The notes beneath the pieces are model-generated. The model made no database searches. It saw only the letters and a list, made by a program, of their open reading frames with translations, and had not been told where the DNA came from. A stretch of DNA of 64,000 bases from Paenibacillus terricola (GTDB lineage: Bacteria > Bacillota > Bacilli > Paenibacillales > Paenibacillaceae): NCBI RefSeq assembly GCF_014779765.1, contig NZ_JACXZA010000003.1:186001-250000 (forward strand). Direction: 5' to 3'. Positions 14,307 through 22,968 of the stretch are shown here, piece after piece. A program made the position numbers and the translations under genes. Numbering within the stretch: position 1 is the stretch's first letter; the number at the start of each line of letters is the position of its first letter.

Positions 14307-17123
14307 CTATACAGCTATAAATTCGAATCCATGGAGCTGGCCTCGTTCCTGCCTGTCAACCGCCTCGAGCAGAATCAAAATCTTAGCTCCGTCATCTCCG
14401 AACCAAGGACCTGGCAAGTAGATCGAACTTGCATCTCCGCCGGTTAACGCCGGACGCTCCGCTCCGCCCTTCAGCCACAATCGGCTAACGATTGTTTCAT
14501 TCTGGAACACGGTCATCTTCAAGCCTTGCCCATCCACACGCACCCGCCATCCGCGGCCTTCCTTCGAATTCGGTACGGCAGCATACAACCAAGCCGCGCC
14601 GCCGCTGTCTAACGATAAAGGCAGCTCCACCGTTACTGCGGAGTCCTTATTGCGTTCGGCATGCGCTAGCAGCCCTTCTTCCGCTCCGGAAATCGTCCAG
14701 TTATCCGCATCCACCGCCTCGTAGAACCGAACCTTCCCGGCTCTTCCCCCCAGATTGCGTTCCAAGAGCACCGTTAGCTGCAGTTGCTCGCCTGGTGTGA
14801 CGATCGACGTCAGATCCAAGAAGGGATCATACGGATGGATGACTCCAGCCTCTCTGCCATTGACGAACCATACCGCCTTACCTTGGAGGCCTTCAAGATG
14901 TACCATGAATCGATTCGCATCTGCATCGGTTGTATAAGTGCGCCGATATACTTCACGAACCGGATGATCCGGCGACATCCAACCGCCGAAGCCTACCATC
15001 GGCCAGAGCGTATCATCGAAAGATTCGGTCCATTCGTGCTTGAATGGCCGGTCCTGCAGTCGATGAACATGCCAGTTCTGCGTAATATCCGCTGCTTGAA
15101 GCACGACCGCTATTCCTTGCAGCCCCTTCAGGGAATGAAGTCTTAGTCCAGGAAGTCTTGCATCATCGAAATTCGAATGACCCCAGATTTCGGTCTTCGC
15201 TGTGATGGCGGACACTGCCTTCGGCTCGGCAAATGGGATGTACCAGCTGCTTCCCGCAGGTACTGCTGTTCCCGCATATTGTCCGTCTGCATACAGCGAT
15301 ACGATATCGCTGCCTTGACGAATCAGTAAGCCTTGCGTCTTGCGGCTATTCGCTGCTGCCACATGGCCTTCGTACCAAGCGAAGCCTCTGTATATACCGA
15401 CCTTCTCCAAGTAATCGATAGCGCCGTTCACCCGAACAACATCATCGGAACTAAGATCAGATACCATGGATACGGCAGGATCGAATTCAGCCAGCTGCCA
15501 TTGCAAGTTCACCAGCCCCCGTTCAGACGGAGCCGCTTCCGGCTGTTGTACGATGATTCCTTCTTCGATGGAGTAACGCTCCATGTACAACGCTTTCATC
15601 AATGTCGTCGAAACCAGTATGAACTGGCGCCCATCCGCCATTGTAATGCTGACTTGGCTGTCCTCAGTTTCAGCAGGGACTAGCTTGATATGTATCCGAT
15701 TCTGATCGACCGCCGCTTCTGCGTGAACCTTGTCAATTGCTATGCAACCTTCGAGTTCAAGGACGATCTCGCTCTCACCCGTTTGATGGAAGAGAAGAAC
15801 TGTACGTTGATCCCCTGCTTCAGCATGAAACATCTCGGCACCTGCGTAGATCAGCTTGCCGTCTATTCCCCAGCTAGCAAGCGACACATCGACAGGGAGA
15901 ATGATGGAGCGGCCTGCTGGCAGTGACAGCGAATACTGCTCTTCCGAGGATGCTTCAGCATCATTACGAATTTGGATCTGCTTCGCTTCATGATCTCCGT
16001 TCGTGACGAACAGCAGGCTGCCTCCGCCGTACAGCTTAAGCTCTTGCGGTCCGAACACTTGGTTAGTCTCAGCAGGCAGTGACCATTCGGAGTTTACTAC
16101 CGCTTCTGCTTGCGCCATTGCAACTCCATATGTTCCAATGACACGAGTCAAGAGCCTTCCTTCGTAAGCTTCGCCTCGTACGATCCCTTCAGGAGAAATC
16201 ATCCCGCCGAAATCATAATCAGACGTCATGAAGGCAAGTGGTCTGCCCCAGTTATTCGTCGCATTCGTAAAGCCGAAATCCGTACCTGACACTTGCAAAT
16301 AAGGGCCAAGAAGCTTTGCTCCCGCTGACAACAGCCTTCTCAGCAAGTAGTGGGATCGATTCGTCTCTGTGACGAGCAGCGGATAGCCCATACCAGCAAG
16401 AATATTCCGATAGCTGTGCACCTTCTGCTCGAAGATTGGATCTCGGTCATTCGGATAGAAGTTACAGGTTGGCATAACGCCTTCGGTTAATCCGGATGCT
16501 TCGATCAGTCCGCCTTGCCCAGCGCATGCGATCAATGGAACGGTTACACCTGATGTCTGTGCCATGTCTCGCATTGCAGCCATATAACCTTGCGGATCAT
16601 TGCAGTCGAAGAAATCTAGCTCATTATCGAGTTGAACGGCGATAACCGAACCCGCTGCTCCCAGCTGGAAGCGAGTCAGTATCGGCATAATCTGATCGAA
16701 CCAGCGTGACACATGCGAGAGAAAGGCTGGATCGTTCTGTCTGATCCGCATGTCATCCTTCGCTAGTAAGTAAGCCGGCAGTGCGCCGCCATCCCATTCG
16801 GAGCAAATGTACGGCCCAGGTCTTGCAATGACCCACAGCCCTTCATCCTTTGCAGCTTCGAGGAATTCCTCTACATTGCGCTGACCTTCCCAATCCCATT
16901 CACCCTCACGAAGCTCATGATAGTTCCAAGGAAAATAAACATCGATGCAGTTGTAGCCATAAGCTTTCACCTGCGCCATCCGTTCACGCCATAGTTCGCG
17001 GGGAATACGGAAATAAAATAAGGAAGCGCTGAGCAGAATGACAGACTTCCCTTGGATGGATACGCTGTTAGGTGTCCATTGCACCACAGGCTCCACATTT
17101 ACTGAGTTGATCAAGCGTACCAC
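14307..17123 (-). CDS. GH35-family beta-galactosidase, large multidomain
   Basis: The 938-residue protein lacks a signal peptide and is probably cytoplasmic. The N-terminal barrel (about 20-330) has family GH35 hallmarks: 'DVYFPWNYHELREGEWDW', 'GLWVIARPGPYICSEWDGGALPAYL' and the acid/base region 'VIAVQLDNELDFFD'. The nucleophile is likely the glutamate in 'LLVTETNRSHY' near 255. Several beta-rich domains follow, typical of long bacterial GH35 enzymes. It would release terminal galactose from oligosaccharides brought in by the transporter genes downstream. The start is GTG 17123; a TTG at 17114 with GAGG 8 bases upstream is equally plausible. The gene has its own operator-promoter at 17148-17183 and lies between the LacI and GH30 genes on the same strand. 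Confidence 0.9.
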   Translation of the reverse strand: MVRLINSVNVEPVVQWTPNSVSIQGKSVILLSASLFYFRIPRELWRERMAQVKAYGYNCIDVYFPWNYHELREGEWDWEGQRNVEEFLEAAKDEGLWVIARPGPYICSEWDGGALPAYLLAKDDMRIRQNDPAFLSHVSRWFDQIMPILTRFQLGAAGSVIAVQLDNELDFFDCNDPQGYMAAMRDMAQTSGVTVPLIACAGQGGLIEASGLTEGVMPTCNFYPNDRDPIFEQKVHSYRNILAGMGYPLLVTETNRSHYLLRRLLSAGAKLLGPYLQVSGTDFGFTNATNNWGRPLAFMTSDYDFGGMISPEGIVRGEAYEGRLLTRVIGTYGVAMAQAEAVVNSEWSLPAETNQVFGPQELKLYGGGSLLFVTNGDHEAKQIQIRNDAEASSEEQYSLSLPAGRSIILPVDVSLASWGIDGKLIYAGAEMFHAEAGDQRTVLLFHQTGESEIVLELEGCIAIDKVHAEAAVDQNRIHIKLVPAETEDSQVSITMADGRQFILVSTTLMKALYMERYSIEEGIIVQQPEAAPSERGLVNLQWQLAEFDPAVSMVSDLSSDDVVRVNGAIDYLEKVGIYRGFAWYEGHVAAANSRKTQGLLIRQGSDIVSLYADGQYAGTAVPAGSSWYIPFAEPKAVSAITAKTEIWGHSNFDDARLPGLRLHSLKGLQGIAVVLQAADITQNWHVHRLQDRPFKHEWTESFDDTLWPMVGFGGWMSPDHPVREVYRRTYTTDADANRFMVHLEGLQGKAVWFVNGREAGVIHPYDPFLDLTSIVTPGEQLQLTVLLERNLGGRAGKVRFYEAVDADNWTISGAEEGLLAHAERNKDSAVTVELPLSLDSGGAAWLYAAVPNSKEGRGWRVRVDGQGLKMTVFQNETIVSRLWLKGGAERPALTGGDASSIYLPGPWFGDDGAKILILLEAVDRQERGQLHGFEFIAV

Positions 17124-17147
17124 CTCGCCCGGTTAGGATCGCATGAA

Positions 17148-17183
17148 AATGTAATGAAATCTATTTCATGAAATGGGTTTCAT
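17148..17183 (-). promoter_or_regulatory. Promoter and tandem LacI-type operators for the GH35 gene
   Basis: A TACATT -10 box at 17153-17148 is followed upstream by ATGAAATCTATTTCAT (17154-17169, a perfect 7-2-7 inverted repeat) and ATGAAATGGGTTTCAT (17168-17183). The two sites overlap by 2 bases. The same two-site layout and distance are seen before the GH30 gene. The adjacent LacI-family gene is the obvious candidate repressor. The rest of the spacer to the lacI terminator holds no supportable gene. Confidence 0.78.
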
Positions 17184-17404
17184 TAATCTGAGGTCATTAT
17201 ATCTCCGCCTTGTATTATCTGTCAATAAAGGATCTGGAACAAAGTTGAAAACGCATACACGCCGGTAGGACTGCTCATAAAAACAACCAAAAACCTTTGC
17301 TGCATAAGAGATTTCAGGTTCTAAACCAGTTGAACTTCTGGAAGGTATGCGTTCACAATAATATAACAATCCAACCTTCAAGTCTCGCATATATGATTTA
17401 GGAT

Positions 17405-17466
17405 GTGAAACAAAAAAGCTCGTTGTTTCAGTTCTTCCTTGTGAAAGAAACTGAAACAACGAGCTT
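17405..17466 (-). terminator. Rho-independent terminator of the LacI-family gene
   Basis: Arms at 17449-17466 and 17416-17433 form an 18-bp perfect stem (AAGCTCGTTGTTTCAGTT and complement). On the minus strand it ends in a run of six T. It lies 23 bases after the stop at 17489, so the regulator is probably a single-gene unit. Confidence 0.85.
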
Positions 17467-17488
17467 CAAGGCTTATCAAATGGATGCG

Positions 17489-18532
17489 TTACTTGCGCTT
17501 CACCGGTGCCGGACCACTGCTCTGGCGCACGATCAGCTTAGGTGTAAGTACGGTCGTTCGCTTCGTCGGCATGCCATTGTTGATCTGGAAAATCCGCTCC
17601 ACTGCATACTTGCCCAGCTCATGCGTATTCTGCGTTACGGTCGTCAATTCCGGAATGACGGCGGTCGACAGAGGAGAATCGTCGAAACCAACGATCGAGA
17701 TATCTTCCGGGACGTGCAGCCCGCGCTCGGATGCAGCCTTAATAGCACCAATTGCCGTAAAATCATTCACGCACAATACCGCTGTCGGCCGATGCTCGCT
17801 GTCATCGAGCAGCTTGTTCATCAGATCCCGACCGGCTTGGATGGAGAACTCCCCATACTGGATCCACTCTTTTCGAAGCGTGAGCTGTTGGTCCTCCAGC
17901 GTCTTCTTGACCGCCTTCACCTTCTGAATCGTTGTGGTCATGAAATCCAATCCGCCAATGAAGGCGATATCTCGATGGCCGAGGTCGATCAAATGTTGTG
18001 TGGCAAGCGCGGCGCCAACTGCCTCATCGCTGTACACCCGATGAAACTTCGTCTTGGCGAGATTGCCGTTAACAAGAACGACCGGAATCGTTTCCGCTGC
18101 CTCTTGCACCTCTTGGACCAGCTCAGGCGGACAATTCGCCAGATTGATGCGGCCTCCGATAAAGATGATTCCGTCGACACGTTTCTCTCGCAGAATGGTC
18201 AAATATTCGGATTCCCGATCATCATCACCGGATGTATTGCACAGAAAGAACGTATATCCTTTATCTCTCGCTTCCTGATTCGCCCCATAGAACACCTCTG
18301 GGAAGAAAGGGTTCGTAATATCCGGAACGATCATCGCGATCGTTCCCGTTTCTTTCTTGATCAGGCTTCTAGCCAGTGCATTCGGCTGGAACTTATGTTT
18401 CTCGATCACCTTCATGATCTTATCTCTTGTGCTGGCCTTTACTGGCGCTGTATCGTTCAACACACGCGATACCGTCGAGACTGACACTTCCGCCTCTCGC
18501 GCAATATCGTATATGGTTGTATTCTTCACCAT
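17489..18532 (-). CDS. LacI-family transcriptional regulator
   Basis: The 347-residue protein has an N-terminal LacI helix-turn-helix (residues 3-25, NTTIYDIAREAEVSVSTVSRVL) and hinge helix (PNALARSLIKK). A periplasmic-binding-protein-like sensor domain follows (about 60-345), with typical motifs 'VDGIIFIGG', 'VLCVNDFTAIGAI' and 'ISIVGFDDSPLSTAVIPELTTV'. It is the likely repressor of the GH35 and GH30/transporter units, since the same operator sequence precedes both and a related site precedes its own promoter. The inducer is probably a galactose-containing oligosaccharide or a derivative. I use ATG 18532 (AAGGATGG 10 bases upstream) instead of the ATG four codons earlier. Confidence 0.93.
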   Translation of the reverse strand: MVKNTTIYDIAREAEVSVSTVSRVLNDTAPVKASTRDKIMKVIEKHKFQPNALARSLIKKETGTIAMIVPDITNPFFPEVFYGANQEARDKGYTFFLCNTSGDDDRESEYLTILREKRVDGIIFIGGRINLANCPPELVQEVQEAAETIPVVLVNGNLAKTKFHRVYSDEAVGAALATQHLIDLGHRDIAFIGGLDFMTTTIQKVKAVKKTLEDQQLTLRKEWIQYGEFSIQAGRDLMNKLLDDSEHRPTAVLCVNDFTAIGAIKAASERGLHVPEDISIVGFDDSPLSTAVIPELTTVTQNTHELGKYAVERIFQINNGMPTKRTTVLTPKLIVRQSSGPAPVKRK

Positions 18533-18569
18533 ACCTCTATCCATCCTTAGGAAAGATCATATTTTTCTT

Positions 18570-18615
18570 TGTATACATGATAACAGAACTATCACAACTA
18601 TGAAACCCATACCAT
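18570..18615 (-). promoter_or_regulatory. Promoter of the LacI-family gene with upstream operator-like site
   Basis: On the minus strand TTGTGA (18597-18592) and TATACA (18575-18570) are 16 bases apart. Immediately upstream, 18600-18615 reads ATGGTATGGGTTTCAT on the minus strand. It matches 13 of 16 bases of the operator before the GH30 and GH35 genes, so autoregulation is likely. Confidence 0.65.
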
Positions 18616-18722
18616 TAATAATTTTGTTAATATATTAACATTCACTATATACACTTGCGATATGGATGAAATATATATCGAAAATCATCATTCAATTTGT
18701 TAGAGTTTTGCAAAACATGCAC

Positions 18723-18760
18723 GATGAAGAACAGAGACTTGATCTGCCCTGTTCTTCATC
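18723..18760. repeat. Perfect 12-bp inverted repeat in a gene-free stretch (18616-19089)
   Basis: GATGAAGAACAG at 18723-18734 and CTGTTCTTCATC at 18749-18760 enclose 14 bases. No T run follows on either strand. The surrounding 470 bases are AT-rich, and I see no gene, tRNA or further strong signal in them. Confidence 0.5.
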
Positions 18761-19089
18761 TTATCGTTATGAATTGTTAAATGGAAGCCACTCCTCTTCT
18801 ATCATTATTCATTCGCACGAACCGTATTAACAGTTTCATAATATAGGAAAAAGTAGGATTGCGCATCCCCCTATTCAAACTGGTCAGCATTTCAATAATG
18901 GATTATATTCGGATTAATGACGACCAATTTTCATCCTTTCTATTTCCGATTTCACTCACACTTTTCACTCATTAACACCATTCAGATATTACGCGAGTCT
19001 CGCAATTTTCAAAGCAATTTCTCGATTTCTGTTGGTTAAAAATATTCATATAATCCATCTTTTTTCTATAACGGATAACCACTTACAAT

Positions 19090-19168
19090 GAAAAAGGCAG
19101 ACTCACAGTTCAAGTAGACACAGCAGCGTTAGACGGCACTGCACATACTGGAAACCACGAGTCTGCCT
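19090..19168 (-). terminator. Terminator-like hairpin after the chemotaxis pseudogene
   Basis: Arms AGGCAGACTC (19095-19104) and GAGTCTGCCT (19159-19168) pair around a 54-base loop. On the minus strand the stem is followed by TTTTTC. The long loop makes it a weaker case than the other terminators here. Confidence 0.5.
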
Positions 19169-19207
19169 ATCTGCAAGACGGACAGCAGTGTTGGATGTAG
19201 TAGGAAA

Positions 19208-20028
19208 CTATACCTTGAATTGCTTATATAACGATCGAGAGATGTCCTTCAATTGTACAATCTCGCCATCCACTTCCCTGGAGCTGTTCATTTGCGATTC
19301 ACTGACAGTGAACAGCTGTTCCACGGAAGCTGCGCTTTGCTGTGTAATCGCATGAATCCTGCTGATCTCGCTTGCGATTTCTACCGATGCCGACTGGATC
19401 GAATGGATCGCGCCATCCAGCTGATGAACAAGCTGAATCATTCGACTCAAATCTTCACTCATTTGTTCGAATCCGGCAATCGTATCCTTCGCACGAACGA
19501 CAGATAGATCCGTCGAGGCCCTTCCTCGTTCAATCTGCTTAACGGAATGTGTCACAATCTCTCCTGTCTGCAATGTGCTCTGCTTGATTTCTTCTGATGA
19601 ATGCGCAGTCAAGACAATTCGATCATTAATGTCATGCAAATTATGCTCAATATTGCTTCCGACTCTCGCTGCGTCCGCAGTCCGACCGCCACTTCCTTGA
19701 AGGACGCATTCATTTCGACAATCTCCTGAATGGTTGTCTGCGACTTATCGGCAACCGTCACCGAAGTCTGTTCAAGTTGATCAGACAACAACTTCACACG
19801 CTCTAATATGGCAACGAGCTGCTCCTGCTTCTCAGCACGATCCGCTTCTAATTCTCTTGTAATCTTGTGCTTCGAATGGATCTGAAGCGATGTTGCCGCC
19901 GACGTCAGGACAAGGAAGCCTGCATGAATGGCTAACATCATATAAGGTCGCAGTATTAGCAGCAAGATATTGAGGCCAATCGGATCGGGGGACAACAATA
20001 GCATTAATTGATTTTTTGTCTGAATCAT
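19208..20028 (-). pseudogene. Methyl-accepting chemotaxis-like protein, frameshifted
   Basis: Two overlapping minus-strand frames together make one short chemotaxis-transducer-like protein. The first (from ATG 20028, RBS AGGGAG) has a hydrophobic N-terminus (LILRPYMMLAIHAGFLVLTSA) and a helical coiled-coil region up to 'MNASFKEVAVG'. The continuation 'ADAARVGSNIEHNLHDIND...' is in another frame and ends at 19208 after a typical helical signalling stretch ('SVEIASEISRIHAITQQSAASVEQL'). A single-base shift near 19680-19695 would join them. Alternatively the second frame could start at TTG 19639, but no good ribosome site supports that. It is probably non-functional unless the shift is a sequencing error. 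Confidence 0.7.
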
Positions 20029-20050
20029 CTGATTCTCCCTATTAGATAAT

Positions 20051-20080
20051 AAAAAAAACCGACTAAAGTCATTAGTCAGT
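20051..20080 (-). terminator. Terminator/attenuator hairpin upstream of the chemotaxis pseudogene
   Basis: On the minus strand ACTGACTAA and TTAGTCGGT (20080-20072 and 20066-20058, one T-G pair) enclose 5 bases and are followed by a run of T. It lies between a putative promoter (20120-20148) and the ATG at 20028. It may end transcripts from the vanY-like gene or attenuate the pseudogene. Confidence 0.65.
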
Positions 20081-20119
20081 TGAATTATTTCTCATTATTT
20101 AGCAACTAGAAACTCATTT

Positions 20120-20148
20120 ATATTATGCCAAAATGCGTCAAAACTCAA
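20120..20148 (-). promoter_or_regulatory. Putative promoter before the attenuator and chemotaxis pseudogene
   Basis: TTGAGT (20148-20143) and TAATAT (20125-20120) on the minus strand are separated by 17 bases. Transcripts from here would meet the hairpin at 20051-20080 before the coding region. Confidence 0.4.
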
Positions 20149-20188
20149 TGTTTTTGCAAAATTTTAATAAATACTAGCTTCCCTAGAT

Positions 20189-21058
20189 TTAGAGATAAAT
20201 GGTTGCTATTACACCATCCTGATTGTCGCCAGACAGCTCATACGTATGATCAACCGGTATTTGGAACGCCGTTTCCCGCGGCACATCTTTATACGTTATT
20301 TCATAACGCTGCCCCTCAACGTTGACATAAACTGTTTTGTGCTCCTTCAACCAACCCAAATACTCTTCCAGCGTCAAATTGTTGCTTTGCATTATTTTGC
20401 TGTGCGGCAGGCCTACGTAACGGAAATGCCATGGCTCGTATTGAATGCCCGTGATCTTCGTCTTATCCTTCGGATAGCGCAAAATAAATCCATAGTCGGC
20501 TGCATGCTGCTTCAGCCACTTACCCTCCGGTGCTTGATCCATCGATTCGAGCGATGAGCCGATATCGAGCGCTAGGCCCAAATTATGTTCGCTTTTGCCT
20601 GCCGGCAGCGCGTAATCGGTCCCTTTCTCCTGATAAAGCTGATCCTGCTTCTCCAAATCCCGATACCCGCTGCTGATTATAAAATGGTTCACGTCATCCT
20701 TCGCGGCTGCCGCTACCATCTTGCCGAACTGCTCCGCAACGCGCTGAGACAGTTCAATGGAATTATCAAGCAAACCAAATCCATTGACGAGTTCCCTATG
20801 GCTGCTCAGTGCAACAATATCCGTCTGGACACCCTCAGGATGCACGGCGTAATCCGAATTTATTAAGACAAGGTTCCCTTGATAGACTTGGTCCTTCTGT
20901 ACCCGAAGAGCATTCATTGACGAATCGGTCTGGGTGTAGGCGATTTCTTCCGCCTTCGGATAGATAATCCTCACATCCGACGACGATGCAGGCGCATGCT
21001 TCGCGCAGCCGGACAATAAACAACAAGCAAGTAAAAAAGCCCACTTCTTCACGTGCAT
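20189..21058 (-). CDS. VanY-like D-alanyl-D-alanine carboxypeptidase lipoprotein (peptidase M15B)
   Basis: The 289-residue product has a lipoprotein signal (lipobox LSGC, residues 14-17). Its M15B zinc peptidase domain carries the sequence 'SGYRDLEKQDQLYQEKG', then 'PAGKSEHNLGLALDIG' (zinc-binding SxHxxGxAxD) and 'YEPWHFRYVG' (ExWH). These match VanY enzymes, which remove the terminal D-Ala of peptidoglycan stem peptides. A further 55 residues follow the catalytic core. It lies downstream of a VanR/VanS-like pair on the same strand (97-base gap), so control by that pair is likely. No vanH, vanA/B, vanX or vanZ is present in the window, so glycopeptide resistance cannot be claimed. Confidence 0.88.
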   Translation of the reverse strand: MHVKKWAFLLACCLLSGCAKHAPASSSDVRIIYPKAEEIAYTQTDSSMNALRVQKDQVYQGNLVLINSDYAVHPEGVQTDIVALSSHRELVNGFGLLDNSIELSQRVAEQFGKMVAAAAKDDVNHFIISSGYRDLEKQDQLYQEKGTDYALPAGKSEHNLGLALDIGSSLESMDQAPEGKWLKQHAADYGFILRYPKDKTKITGIQYEPWHFRYVGLPHSKIMQSNNLTLEEYLGWLKEHKTVYVNVEGQRYEITYKDVPRETAFQIPVDHTYELSGDNQDGVIATIYL

Positions 21059-21155
21059 TTCCTCCTCAACCTTCTATGCCCTAAGGTTAAGAGAAAATGT
21101 TTAAGAAAGAAGAAGGGCAAATCTAAAGTTTTTCTTAAAGTGCGTTAAGTGAGTG

Positions 21156-22259
21156 TTATTTCTGAAGGGGGAGTCGGACTTCGAATGCAGTCCGAACCCA
21201 ACTGCTCTCAGCAGTAATGGTCCCGCCATGTTGTTTGACGATATTTCTCGCGATGAAAAGCCCTAGTCCTGTGCTGCCCTCCTGATGGATCCGGGTTCGA
21301 GCCTGGTCGCCTGTGTAGAACATATCGAACAAATGAGGCAGATCATGTTCCGGGATGACTTGCCCGTAGTTCACAACCTGAACAACTGCTTCCGAACCAT
21401 CGTGGCTGCAGCTAATGTCAACGAACTGTCCGTCCTTGCCGTATCGGGCAGCATTGGACATCAAGTTCTCGAATACGCGGGCCAGCAGCTCGCCGTCCCC
21501 TTCGATGACCGTATTCGGAAGCACATTGAGCCGCGCGGTCAACGCATTTTTCTCGAACACAGGGTACATCTCTTCCGTCAACTGACTGAGCAGTTCGCCC
21601 AGTTCAATCGGCTTCTTCTCAACGGTAAGCATCCCGTAGTTCATCCGCGTAATTTCGAACAACTCTTCGATAAGCCGTTCCAGCCGTTTCGATTTCGTAT
21701 ATGCGATCGTCGTATAATGCCGCGTCTGGTCAACTGTCAGCTGCTCATTCTTGAGCAGCAGATCAAGATACCCGAGCACGGATGTAAGCGGGGTGCGAAG
21801 ATCATGGGCCAAATTCAGAACGAGCTGGTCCTTGCTGCTCTCCGCGAAATCGCCGCGCTCAATCGCCTTCTTCAACTGCTCGCTTGCCCGGTTAATATCA
21901 TCGGCAATCGTTTCGAATTCATCGCCGGAATTCAACCTGATCCGGTTGTTGAAATCACCGCCGGCAAGGGTTCGAATACCTCCTGAGATGATGTGAAAAT
22001 ACGTTGCGTAACGCTTGGTCAGCAGGAAGAAGAACATGATCGCAATCGGAATAAACACGACTAAGAAGAAGTTAAAGTCGCCGATATGCCCGATTACTTT
22101 GCGATAGAATACGGTTGCATCTCCAGGGTAACGCACCCTATCGTTATAATAGGACTGGAGCAATTTGTAGAAGATATAAGTCACCAGACCGGCCAACAAC
22201 ATGCTCAGCCCGAATAACATTAGCATTCTTGCTCTGAAGCTGCGGAAGATGCTATCCAT
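21156..22259 (-). CDS. VanS-like sensor histidine kinase
   Basis: The 367-residue protein has two membrane segments (about residues 11-32 and 57-77) with a very short extracellular loop. A HAMP region follows (FNNRIRLNSGDEFETIADDINRA), then the H-box 'LAHDLRTPLTSVLGYLDLL' with the phosphorylated His near 156, and the ATPase motifs ('NAARYG', 'GSTGLGLFIARNIV'). The H-box region closely resembles VanS of vancomycin-resistance clusters. Its start overlaps the end of the response-regulator gene by 8 bases. The short sensor loop suggests it detects a cell-envelope or membrane signal. Calling it VanS-like is by motif; the ligand is unknown. Confidence 0.88.
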   Translation of the reverse strand: MDSIFRSFRARMLMLFGLSMLLAGLVTYIFYKLLQSYYNDRVRYPGDATVFYRKVIGHIGDFNFFLVVFIPIAIMFFFLLTKRYATYFHIISGGIRTLAGGDFNNRIRLNSGDEFETIADDINRASEQLKKAIERGDFAESSKDQLVLNLAHDLRTPLTSVLGYLDLLLKNEQLTVDQTRHYTTIAYTKSKRLERLIEELFEITRMNYGMLTVEKKPIELGELLSQLTEEMYPVFEKNALTARLNVLPNTVIEGDGELLARVFENLMSNAARYGKDGQFVDISCSHDGSEAVVQVVNYGQVIPEHDLPHLFDMFYTGDQARTRIHQEGSTGLGLFIARNIVKQHGGTITAESSWVRTAFEVRLPLQK

Positions 22260-22944
22260 TGAACTTGTACCCTACTCCCCATACCGTCTTAATGAACTGA
22301 TCTTTGTCTTCGCCGAGCTTCTTCCTCAGCGTACGGATATGCACCATTACGGTGTTGCCGCCCTCATAATACGATTCGCCCCATACTTGATGAAAAATAT
22401 TGTCCGCGCTGAACACCTTGCTCGGATGGCTCGCCAGCAGATGGAGAATATCGAATTCCTTAGGCGTCAGATCGACGCTTCTGCCATAGACAAGCACCGT
22501 TCGTTTGTCCGTGTCAATCTTCAACCCTCCGGCTTCGAGAACCGGATTATTCGCCTGCGGCTGCTGATTAAGCAGCATGGACGAACGGCGAAGCTGCGCT
22601 TTCACGCGCGCGACCAGCTCCATCGGATTAAACGGCTTCGTCATGTAATCGTCCGCTCCGATAATCAGGCCGGTTATTTTATCGAGATCAGAAGTTTTGG
22701 CGCTTAGAAAAATAATCGGCAAAGCATACTTCTCCCGTATCAAACGCGTCACTTCGTGACCATCGAGCTTCGGCATCATAATGTCGAGTATCGCTAGATC
22801 GATCGGCTGGGACTGCACTGCCCGAATCGCTGCTTCGCCATCAGACGCTTTAATCGTCTGATAGCCTTCATTGCCTAGATGAATCGCGATAAGATCCGCG
22901 ATTTCGGTTTCATCGTCGGCGATTAATATGGTCGTGCGCTTCAT
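22252..22944 (-). CDS. VanR-like OmpR-family response regulator
   Basis: The 230-residue protein has a receiver domain (acidic pair DDE near residue 10, phosphorylated Asp in 'DLAILDIMMPKLDG', Lys in 'GADDYMTKPFNPMEL'). A winged-helix DNA-binding domain follows ('LTPKEFDILHLLASHPSKVFSADNIFHQVWGE' and 'NTVMVHIRTLRKKLGED'), ending in 'IKTVWGVGYKF'. The 'DKITGLIIGADDYMTKPF' block closely resembles VanR. The ATG at 22944 has GGGGGAG 9 bases upstream and is preferred over the ATG six codons earlier. It lies 24 bases downstream of a broken tetR gene on the same strand, so the two share a promoter region or did so before the tetR decayed. Confidence 0.9.
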   Translation of the reverse strand: MKRTTILIADDETEIADLIAIHLGNEGYQTIKASDGEAAIRAVQSQPIDLAILDIMMPKLDGHEVTRLIREKYALPIIFLSAKTSDLDKITGLIIGADDYMTKPFNPMELVARVKAQLRRSSMLLNQQPQANNPVLEAGGLKIDTDKRTVLVYGRSVDLTPKEFDILHLLASHPSKVFSADNIFHQVWGESYYEGGNTVMVHIRTLRKKLGEDKDQFIKTVWGVGYKFNG

Positions 22945-22968
22945 CAAGTCATTCTCCCCCAACTATAT

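Noticed and set aside
17166-17459. 97-codon minus-strand frame between lacI and GH35
   Set aside because: It covers the lacI terminator and the GH35 operators and has no family resemblance.
17405-18484. 359-codon plus-strand frame antisense to the LacI gene
   Set aside because: It begins in the terminator hairpin and has low-complexity Arg/His-rich sequence without a family.
20189-22944. Vancomycin-resistance operon
   Set aside because: Only regulator, sensor and VanY-like genes are present; no ligase, dehydrogenase or dipeptidase gene is in the window.
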